Shown one piece after another: positions 58,516 through 64,000 of a stretch of DNA of 64,000 nt. The notes under the pieces were generated by a model. The model did not search any database, was not told the origin of the DNA, and saw only the letters and a list, made by a program, of their open reading frames with translations. Each line of letters starts with the position of its first letter. Within the stretch, counting starts at the first letter, position 1. Source of the stretch: Streptomyces sp. ML-6 (GTDB lineage Bacteria > Actinomycetota > Actinomycetes > Streptomycetales > Streptomycetaceae); assembly GCF_030116705.1 (NCBI RefSeq), contig NZ_JAOTIK010000003.1, forward strand, positions 1 through 64,000, written 5' to 3'. Position numbers and translations under genes: made by a program.

Positions 58516-60267
58516 CCGCGCCGGGCCCGTCAGATGAAAGCCGTCCTCCCGCCCGGTCCCCTGCTCCCCCTCGCTCTCACGAGACTCCGGGGCCGGCTCC
58601 CCCGCGTCGGGCTCGTCCTCATCCCGGGCCTTCGGCACCCGCACCTGGACGACGCTGCGGCCGCCGCTCTCCCCGCCGGACGCGTGGACGGGGCGCCTCT
58701 CCGCCGCCCGCGCCTGGTCCTGCCGACCGGCTCGCGTACCGGGCTGCTCACCCGGCTCACCGGAACTGCCAGGCGGGAGCACCTCGTCGTGGTTCTCTTC
58801 CCCCTCGTGGTCGGGGGCTGTCTCGACGGTCTGGTCGGCTGCCGTCGGCTGGGGTGCCGGGGCAGGCCCGGCCACGGCCTGCCGCTCCCGGAACAGAGCG
58901 ACGTAGGGCCGCAGGTCGTCCGCGGTGACGGGCTGGCCGGTGGCTCCGAGGATGCCGTCGCGCCGGTACACGTACTCGGCAAGGACAGCAGCATCGGGGT
59001 GCACACCTTGCTCCTCCGCGCAGGCGAGCCACGCGGTGTAGAAGTAGTGGTCCCACGTGTCCTCGGTCGGCGTCTCCTCCGGGGGAGTGCTGGGCCCGTC
59101 TCCGGGCCGGGGCGCGCCGCGCTGCTTCAGGACCTGCAGCAGGGGCTGGAGCTGTTCGTCGGACAAGGGGTCACCGGCTGCGGTGGCGATGCCGTACTGC
59201 TCCTGGAGCCAGAGCGCGAGCTGCCGACGCGTGGGCTCGAAGGCGAAGGTGGAGGCCCAGGCCCGGTAGGCGTCGATGAGACGCTCGTCGGCCCTCGCAC
59301 TGCCCGGCCCCGGTCCGCGTACTTCTTCGTGCGTGTCGTCCGGCGTACGGGAATCCGCGAACACCGGAGTGTCGGGCGAGCCAGCGGTCCCCCGGTGCCC
59401 TCCCTTGGCACCGTCCAGGGTGACGGGTCGGTCGTCCTGTTCGTGCTGCGGGGCGGGGGCGGAGGGCAGTTCGGGCTGGGGCTCGCCCGACGTGACCTGG
59501 GCCGGTGCGGGTTCAGGGGCCGGGGCCGGGATCGGGGCCGGGGGCAGCAGGGCCGGTTCGATGCCCGCGGCGGCGAGGCCGGCCGGGGCGGTCTCGGCCA
59601 GCGGAACCCCGTACTTCGCCAGGCGCAGGGGCATCAGGGCCTCGACGGGCGACTTGCGGCGCCAGTTGCGGCCGAAGCGGGCCTGGAGGCGGGCCTGGTA
59701 GATCAGCCGGTCCTGTTCGAGCTTGATGACCTGGTCGTACGAGCGGAGTTCCCACAGTTTCATCCGGCGCCACAGCCGGAACGTGGGGACGGGGGAGAGC
59801 AGCCAGCGGGTGAGGCGCACGCCCTCCATGTGCTTGTCGGCCGTGATGTCGGCGATCCGGCCCACGGCGTGCCGGGCGGCCTCGACGGCGACCACGAACA
59901 GGACCGGGATGACCGCGTGCATGCCGACGCCGAGCGGGTCGGGCCAGGCCGCGGCACCGTTGAAGGCGATCGTCGCGGCGGTCAGCAGCCAGGCGGTCTG
60001 GCGCAGCAGCGGGAACGGGATGCGCAGCCAGGTCAGCAGCAGGTCCAGGGCGAGCAGGACGCAGATGCCCGCGTCGATGCCGATCGGGAAGACCAGCGAG
60101 AACTCCCCGAAGCCCTTCTTCTCGGCGAGTTCGCGCACCGCGGCGTACGAGCCCGCGAATCCGATCGCGGCGATGAGCACCGCCCCGGCCATCACTACTG
60201 CGACGAGTGCTCGGTGCGCACGGGTCAGCTTCGGTATCGCCCCCGACCCTTCGGCCACGTCAGCCAC
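58369..60267 (-). CDS. DUF2637 membrane protein, plasmid spread/transfer type
   Basis: A 632-residue protein from GTG behind GGGAGA. Four membrane helices in the first 130 residues match DUF2637: ALVAVVMAGAVLIAAIGFAG, FPIGIDAGICVLLALDLLLT, QTAWLLTAATIAFNG and HAVIPVLFVVAVEAARHAV. A basic segment (RLWRRMKLWELRSYDQVIKL), a long Pro-rich linker, two DnaB/RepA-like helical units, and a final helix-turn-helix (LAELCGYREGTVRKYLGQIK) follow. DUF2637 proteins are coded on many Streptomyces plasmids and are linked to intramycelial spread or transfer. The terminal HTH may bind the adjacent palindrome array. Confidence 0.75.
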   Translation of the reverse strand: MADVAEGSGAIPKLTRAHRALVAVVMAGAVLIAAIGFAGSYAAVRELAEKKGFGEFSLVFPIGIDAGICVLLALDLLLTWLRIPFPLLRQTAWLLTAATIAFNGAAAWPDPLGVGMHAVIPVLFVVAVEAARHAVGRIADITADKHMEGVRLTRWLLSPVPTFRLWRRMKLWELRSYDQVIKLEQDRLIYQARLQARFGRNWRRKSPVEALMPLRLAKYGVPLAETAPAGLAAAGIEPALLPPAPIPAPAPEPAPAQVTSGEPQPELPSAPAPQHEQDDRPVTLDGAKGGHRGTAGSPDTPVFADSRTPDDTHEEVRGPGPGSARADERLIDAYRAWASTFAFEPTRRQLALWLQEQYGIATAAGDPLSDEQLQPLLQVLKQRGAPRPGDGPSTPPEETPTEDTWDHYFYTAWLACAEEQGVHPDAAVLAEYVYRRDGILGATGQPVTADDLRPYVALFRERQAVAGPAPAPQPTAADQTVETAPDHEGEENHDEVLPPGSSGEPGEQPGTRAGRQDQARAAERRPVHASGGESGGRSVVQVRVPKARDEDEPDAGEPAPESRESEGEQGTGREDGFHLTGPARVEFHYRQLPPEEQARSAKALAPALAELCGYREGTVRKYLGQIKRTTGM

Positions 60268-60277
60268 ATCTCCCTAC

Positions 60278-60574
60278 TCACCTGAACAACTGAACAGTCT
60301 TCACCCTCCCATGCACACCAGTCTCATCACCCTCTTGTGGCGCTTCGTGTGGCACACCGTGCACCAAATGTGATCGCAGCAGGTAGTTCGGGACGGCAGC
60401 AGCTGGAATGCGGCTGCCAGCAAGCCGAAGTCCTTCCTCTGTCAGAAGGTAGAGGTGATGCACGTTTTCACGGCTTCTGGGTCCCATCTCGACTACATGG
60501 CCTCTCATGCCGGGATCACCTCGCACCGGCTCCCGCTGAACCGCCCTGATCACCCACTCACCGACCCCCTTCAC
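60278..60574 (-). CDS. Small winged-helix-like protein upstream of the DUF2637 gene
   Basis: A 98-residue frame from GTG. The segment RGHVVEMGPRSRENVHHLYL and LTEEGLRLAGSRIP has the wing and helix rhythm of MarR/PadR-like domains (YLLTEEGLRLA). It ends 10 bp before the DUF2637 start on the same strand, so it may be the first gene of that operon and its regulator. Moderate confidence because of its small size. Confidence 0.5.
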   Translation of the reverse strand: MKGVGEWVIRAVQREPVRGDPGMRGHVVEMGPRSRENVHHLYLLTEEGLRLAGSRIPAAAVPNYLLRSHLVHGVPHEAPQEGDETGVHGRVKTVQLFR

Positions 60575-60672
60575 ACGAACAACCGCCCCCGCCCCTGGCC
60601 GAAGGCCACCTAGCAGGCGGGGTACGCCGGTTGGCTGGCTGATCGTCCCGATAACTAGGAGAGGACCCCAGC

Positions 60673-60876
60673 ATGGCAGCGAGCGAGACCGTGACCGAGT
60701 CGGAGCGCCTGAAGTCGTTGATCGTCAGCACCGCGTCGGCGCTGTGGGAGGACAAGGAGGCGCTGGGCAAGTTCCTCGATACATTCGCTCCTCTCGTGGA
60801 CAGCATGTCGCAGTCCGAGGCCCGGCCTGCGAAGCCCACGTTCTACGGCATGAAGAGCGCCGAGTTCCAGAGCTGA
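60673..60876 (+). CDS. Small hypothetical helical protein
   Basis: A 67-residue protein behind GGAGAGG: ASETVTESERLKSLIVSTAS and FLDTFAPLVDSMSQ. It is acidic in the middle, with no membrane segment or known family. The good ribosome site and lower-GC codon choice support it as real. It is divergent from the DUF2637 operon and convergent with the partition operon. Confidence 0.5.
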   Translation: MAASETVTESERLKSLIVSTASALWEDKEALGKFLDTFAPLVDSMSQSEARPAKPTFYGMKSAEFQS

Positions 60877-60973
60877 GCGACGACCGGGCGTGCCATCCTC
60901 CGTACGACCGCACACACGGCGGCGACCCCCACCAAGCTGAGGTGGAGGCCGCCGCCATTTTCAGTGGAAACGC

Positions 60974-61918
60974 TCAGGATGTCTTCGGCAGGGAGCTGTT
61001 GAGCCGAGCGACAGCCTTGCCCACAGTCTCCTTGGCCGACGCCAGGATCTTGGCGGCCTCTCCCGCGTCCTCTTCGAGCGCCCTCTTGATACGGGCGGGA
61101 GCGAGGGCACGGTGGGCGGCCTCCAGGTGCGTCACGGCACCGCGCAGGTCCTCCAGGGCAGATGCCTGCTGGCTTGCCGTCTGCTGGGGCGTGTTGGCCA
61201 CGAGCCCCCGGACGAGCGCGGTCAGCTCGTCCTGCGACAGCTCCTTGTCCTCCTTGCGGGGCACCCGCTGGACGATGCCTGTAATCGCCTTGACGGTGAC
61301 CGTCTTACCGGTGGCGTCCTTGATCGTCTCGTGGACCGCGACGGAGGTCTCGGGACCATAGTCCTTGGTAATCGGGTTGAGGGCGCCAGCCGCCTTCTTG
61401 CCGATGCTGAGCGTGTCTGCACGTGCAGACACTTCGTTCGAATTCCCTTCGAACAGTTTGTCTGCACGTGCAGACAGCAGCTCTCCGATCGCGTACGCGG
61501 TCATCTCTTCGTAGGCGATCGGGCGGGACTTCTTGAAGACCTCCTCGGCGAAGGCGCCGAAGGTGGCGTGCGTCTTGCGGTAGAGGCGGCGGTTATGGAT
61601 GTTGGCCATGGCTTTGCCCATGACCCACCAGGCGTCCTCGAACTGCTGGACCCCCCGCATGCAGAGCGCGAGGATCTGTTCCTCCTCGTCGCTGAGGTCC
61701 CCCATCGCATCCGGCGTCTCGATGGGCTCCGGGAGGTCAGCGAGCGTCATCATCTTCTCCGGCCGCCCCTGCGCGAAGGGTCGGCGGGCCGGACTGTGAC
61801 TGTGCCCGTCACCGTCGGCTGCAGCGGGCGTGCCGCCCTGCTGGCCAGGAACGGCGACCGTCGTGCCCGCGGCGGCCCTGCGGGCCTGGCGATCCTTGAA
61901 GGGGTTGGACTTGCTCAC
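60974..61918 (-). CDS. ParB-like partner of the partition ATPase
   Basis: A 314-residue protein from GTG overlapping the parA stop (GTGA). A basic, flexible N-terminus (SKSNPFKDRQARRAAAGTTV) could contact ParA, as in small plasmid adaptors. Middle helices include EEEQILALCMRGVQQFEDAW and MGKAMANIHNRRLYRKTHAT, with FGAFAEEVFKKSRPIAYEEM as a possible helix-turn-helix. The C-terminus is helical (ALEDLRGAVTHLEAAHRALA). It lacks the ParB box of chromosomal ParB. Role assigned mainly from the overlap with parA. Two parS-like palindromes lie inside the gene. Confidence 0.6.
   Translation of the reverse strand: MSKSNPFKDRQARRAAAGTTVAVPGQQGGTPAAADGDGHSHSPARRPFAQGRPEKMMTLADLPEPIETPDAMGDLSDEEEQILALCMRGVQQFEDAWWVMGKAMANIHNRRLYRKTHATFGAFAEEVFKKSRPIAYEEMTAYAIGELLSARADKLFEGNSNEVSARADTLSIGKKAAGALNPITKDYGPETSVAVHETIKDATGKTVTVKAITGIVQRVPRKEDKELSQDELTALVRGLVANTPQQTASQQASALEDLRGAVTHLEAAHRALAPARIKRALEEDAGEAAKILASAKETVGKAVARLNSSLPKTS
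61414..61476. promoter_or_regulatory. Two parS-like palindromes inside the parB-like gene
   Basis: TGTCTGCACGTGCAGACA occurs twice, at 61414-61431 and 61459-61476, each an 18-bp perfect palindrome. The centre CACGTG and outer TGT/ACA resemble the chromosomal parS TGTTTCACGTGAAACA. The 45-bp spacing keeps both in the same frame, coding SARAD each time. Candidate centromere sites for the adjoining partition proteins. Confidence 0.6.
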
Positions 61919-62553
61919 GGCAGCAGACCCCGCTCTTCCATCTCGGTGACGAGTTCATCGAACACCGAGCCCTTGGCCTGGATGTCGCTGCCTTCGTGAG
62001 TGCGCATGTACTTCACCACGGACGGCACCACCGTGGTGAAGACGTTGTAGCCCTCGTCCTCCAGGTACTCCCGCACCTGCTTGATCTCGGTGACGCCGGT
62101 CGGGGCCTTGCACAGGAGCACCCAGGTCGCGGGCGGCTGGCTGTCCGGCCGCAGGGGCGCGGTGTCCTGGATGAACTCCTTGGTCGGGAGTTCCTCCATG
62201 CGCTCGACGTCGTTCATCGACGGCGGGAGGTTGATGACGGCCAGGTCGGCGAGGCGCAGTACAGAGGCGCCGACGCCCTTGTGGTCCTCGAGGTGGCCCA
62301 CGTCCACGATGCCGATGCCGTCCTCGAACCCGGCCGGGATCATCTGCGGGACGTTCATGTGGAAGGCCGACGTGGCGGCCTGCTGGACAACGAAGGGATA
62401 GGTGCCTGCGGCCTGCCAGCGGCTGAACTGCCGCGAGTCGTCTGCGTCGAAGCCGATCACCTTACGTCCGCGCTCGTGCAGGGCGTGGCTCATCCACGCG
62501 GAATTCGTGGTCTTGCCCGTGCTGCGAGGGCTGACATTGGCGATGTAGAACAT
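61915..62553 (-). CDS. parA: ParA-family plasmid partition ATPase
   Basis: A 212-residue protein starting MFYIANVSPRSTGKTTNSAW. The P-loop SPRSTGKTT is a ParA/MinD-type loop in which the usual KGG is replaced by SPRS. DADDSRQFSRW is the switch I-like Asp motif, GIGIVDVGHLEDH the Walker B region, and WVLLCKAPTGVTEIKQVREY the later conserved strand. Short ParAs without an N-terminal HTH belong to the small plasmid type that relies on a separate DNA-binding partner, here the downstream gene. Confidence 0.78.
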   Translation of the reverse strand: MFYIANVSPRSTGKTTNSAWMSHALHERGRKVIGFDADDSRQFSRWQAAGTYPFVVQQAATSAFHMNVPQMIPAGFEDGIGIVDVGHLEDHKGVGASVLRLADLAVINLPPSMNDVERMEELPTKEFIQDTAPLRPDSQPPATWVLLCKAPTGVTEIKQVREYLEDEGYNVFTTVVPSVVKYMRTHEGSDIQAKGSVFDELVTEMEERGLLP

Positions 62554-62635
62554 GGCGTGAGCGTACCGACCTGGAGGTCTGCCGGAACACCTGGCGGCCA
62601 GCATGTACTGGTTCGGGTGACCCCCGAAACGCAAA

Positions 62636-62674
62636 AAGCCCCGCTTCCCGGCACGTGGCCGGGAAGCGGGGCTT
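62636..62674 (-). terminator. Strong rho-independent terminator
   Basis: AAGCCCCGCTTCCCGGC and its exact complement make a 17-bp stem with a 5-nt loop. On the minus strand it is followed by TTTTTGC. It lies 34 bp beyond the end of the gene at 62708 and terminates that operon upstream of parA. Confidence 0.88.
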
Positions 62675-62707
62675 CATGGTGGAGCAAGGATCAGGACGTC
62701 AGGGCGG

Positions 62708-63400
62708 TCACGCGTTCACCCCCGCGATGGCGGCCTCCAGGAGCGCCGCGGCGTCGGCCTCGTACGGGTCGGTGAACCGCTGGTGGTCGCTCACGTTGAA
62801 CGGCCCGAACCTCGCGGAGACGCGGTGTCCGGGGATGAGCGTCGTCTCGCGTCCGTCCAGCGCGACGGAGAGCCGGTCGTAGTCCTGTTGGGCGTGTCGG
62901 GTCTGGGTGTACGGGCCGGGGCGCAGCAGGGTGAAGCTGTCTCGGTTGTCGTCGCGTCGGCGGGCCTCGATGTAGAGGGCGTAGTGGGCGGGGTCCATGC
63001 CGATGTTGTCGGGCAGGGGCAGGCTGGCGGCGGCGTGGGTGAGCATCGTGTAGGCGGGCTGCCAGAGGCCGAGGATCTCGCTGGTTTTGCAGCGCAGCCA
63101 GCCGCGGTTGGTGTAGCCGAGCTGGCGGCCGTGGAGGTAGGCCGCGGCGTGCGGGGTGTCGGGGTGGACCAGGGCGACGGCGATCATGTCGGGGCCGTGG
63201 TCGTCGCCGGGCCGGGTGTGCGCGCGCTCCACGAACGGCCCGATCCGCACGGCGATGTCCTGGGCGCCGCCGGGCATCCAGGGCTGCGGGTGCTTGCGGG
63301 CGGCGAGCATCGCGCGGAACGCGTCGACGACGGCCTGGTCCTCGCCCCCGAGGACGGTCTCGGGCGGGGTGCCGCAGCGGCGGAAGAAGGGGAGTTTCAT
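62708..63400 (-). CDS. Hypothetical protein, function unknown
   Basis: A 230-residue protein from ATG with AGGAGCA upstream. Recognisable stretches are MKLPFFRRCGTPPETVLGGE, GPFVERAHTRPGDDHGPDMI and SEILGLWQPAYTMLTHAAAS. The protein is mixed alpha/beta with no membrane helix. I know no family. It overlaps the small gene before it by ATGA and is the last gene of its operon (terminator downstream). Confidence 0.5.
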   Translation of the reverse strand: MKLPFFRRCGTPPETVLGGEDQAVVDAFRAMLAARKHPQPWMPGGAQDIAVRIGPFVERAHTRPGDDHGPDMIAVALVHPDTPHAAAYLHGRQLGYTNRGWLRCKTSEILGLWQPAYTMLTHAAASLPLPDNIGMDPAHYALYIEARRRDDNRDSFTLLRPGPYTQTRHAQQDYDRLSVALDGRETTLIPGHRVSARFGPFNVSDHQRFTDPYEADAAALLEAAIAGVNA

Positions 63401-63639
63401 CGGGTCTGCTCCTGGAGGGTGGGGTGCGGGGTGGGTCTCGGGGCTGGCGGCCTCACCGGCCCACTGGCCGGACGCGGTGAGCACGGGAACCTGGTCGCGT
63501 GTGTCAGGAGTTCGCGGTTGCGTCGTTGTTCTGCGACGGTGAGCGGCCGGGCCTTCGCTTTGCCGTGGTGCCACAGCGGTGAGGTCGGCGGCTCCGGGTA
63601 GGCGAGGGCGTGGTCAATGTTGCGGTTGGTGCTGCTCAT
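63397..63639 (-). CDS. Small Pro/Arg-rich hypothetical protein
   Basis: An 80-residue protein: SSTNRNIDHALAYPEPPTSP, then KAKARPLTVAEQRRNRELLT and a Pro-rich tail. Probably disordered. Its stop overlaps the next start (ATGA), so it is translated together with the 230-residue protein. Confidence 0.5.
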   Translation of the reverse strand: MSSTNRNIDHALAYPEPPTSPLWHHGKAKARPLTVAEQRRNRELLTHATRFPCSPRPASGPVRPPAPRPTPHPTLQEQTR

Positions 63640-63714
63640 GGGGCCCTCCGGGGAGGGGGTCAGGCGGGGCCGGGCCCGGTTCGCGCGGCTGCTTCTTCTT
63701 GCCTCGGGTGCGGG

Positions 63715-64000
63715 TTACGGCCGGAAGCCGGGCAGTTGCTGGAACACGTGCTCCAGCAGGTCCGGCGTCGGCTTCCACGGCACGACCTGCCCGCATGCGG
63801 GGACGGGCAGGGGCAGTTCCTGGACGTCGTGGAGCACCAGGTGCCAGGCGCCCGGGTGTGCCCACTGTGAGCAGGGCGGCGCTCCTTCGGGGTCCTGGTG
63901 GCAGTCGGTGATCCGGGCGATGCCGACGACCGCGCCGGTGACCAGCTCGCGGTCGCGGATCGTGCGGCCGATCAGCGGGACTTGCAGGGCGGGCTGGTCG
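63715..64000 (-). CDS. ASCH-domain-like protein, C-terminal part (runs off window)
   Basis: The last 95 codons of a gene whose start lies outside the window. The segment LIGRTIRDRELVTGAVVGIA, RITDCHQDPEG, GAWHLVLHDVQELPLPVPAC and a final LEHVFQQLPGFRP resemble the ASCH/PUA-like fold. In that fold a transported G.V.G...I.D strand is followed by a W.L.L.....L..P motif. ASCH-like proteins bind RNA or modified nucleotides. The match is by eye. It is upstream of, and in the same orientation as, the next two genes. Confidence 0.5.
   Translation of the reverse strand, partial: DQPALQVPLIGRTIRDRELVTGAVVGIARITDCHQDPEGAPPCSQWAHPGAWHLVLHDVQELPLPVPACGQVVPWKPTPDLLEHVFQQLPGFRP

Noticed and set aside
1..64000. 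tRNA, rRNA or riboswitch genes
   Set aside because: No cloverleaf with a TTCGA-type T-loop, no rRNA stretch and no recognisable riboswitch core was found by eye on either strand.

Overview
The window is very GC-rich, uses GTG starts and stop/start overlaps throughout, and carries families typical of Streptomyces and close relatives: DUF2637 membrane proteins, Replic_Relax relaxases, NB-ARC/WD40 relics and SARP-like regulators. No ribosomal, tRNA or core metabolic genes are visible. A ParA-type partition operon, a conjugation locus, a pilus locus, a helicase resembling those near Streptomyces telomeres and many palindromes suggest a large, probably linear, conjugative plasmid. A chromosomal integrated element remains possible.

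Layout. 1-755 is palindrome-rich and probably non-coding. 756-10430 is accessory: a P-loop kinase, an HTH protein, a helicase with helicase-associated repeats, a frame-broken small gene, a large unknown protein, a GNAT acetyltransferase behind an XRE/TPR regulator, and a resolvase-like two-gene unit. 10695-20479 is one tightly overlapping operon for a type IV secretion-like channel: VirB8/TcpC-like, paired small membrane proteins, TcpE-like, VirB4-like ATPase, VirB6/TrbL-like, and a transglycosylase-NlpC/P60 wall hydrolase. The coupling ATPase and relaxase sit at 37848-41885, on the far side of about 17 kb of insertions. 42197-57039 is a Tad/Flp pilus locus ending in a membrane-tethered LysM plus winged-helix plus BTAD protein. 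57317-64000 holds plasmid maintenance and spread functions: a TTCCAC/GTGGAA array, a DUF2637 protein, and a ParA-like gene with a partner gene that contains two parS-like palindromes.

The insertions are nested. A Tn7-like element (tnsA, tnsB, tnsC, tniQ) lies just after the wall-hydrolase gene. Its tnsC is split exactly at the Walker B codons by a 7.27-kb Tn554-like element with two tyrosine recombinases, a DUF6262 protein and a Septu-like ATPase/HNH defence pair as cargo. An IS3-family element has cut into a WD40 gene next door. A second recombinase-HTH-recombinase element lies inside the Tad locus, between two TadE-type genes.

Several mobile-element genes (tnsA, tnpA, the Septu ATPase twice, IS3 orfB) are broken by single-base deletions at runs of 3-5 C or G. 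All become continuous if one base is restored. This may be decay or a systematic sequencing error, and it decides whether the defence and transposition systems are intact. Family assignments come from reading motifs; no database search was possible.
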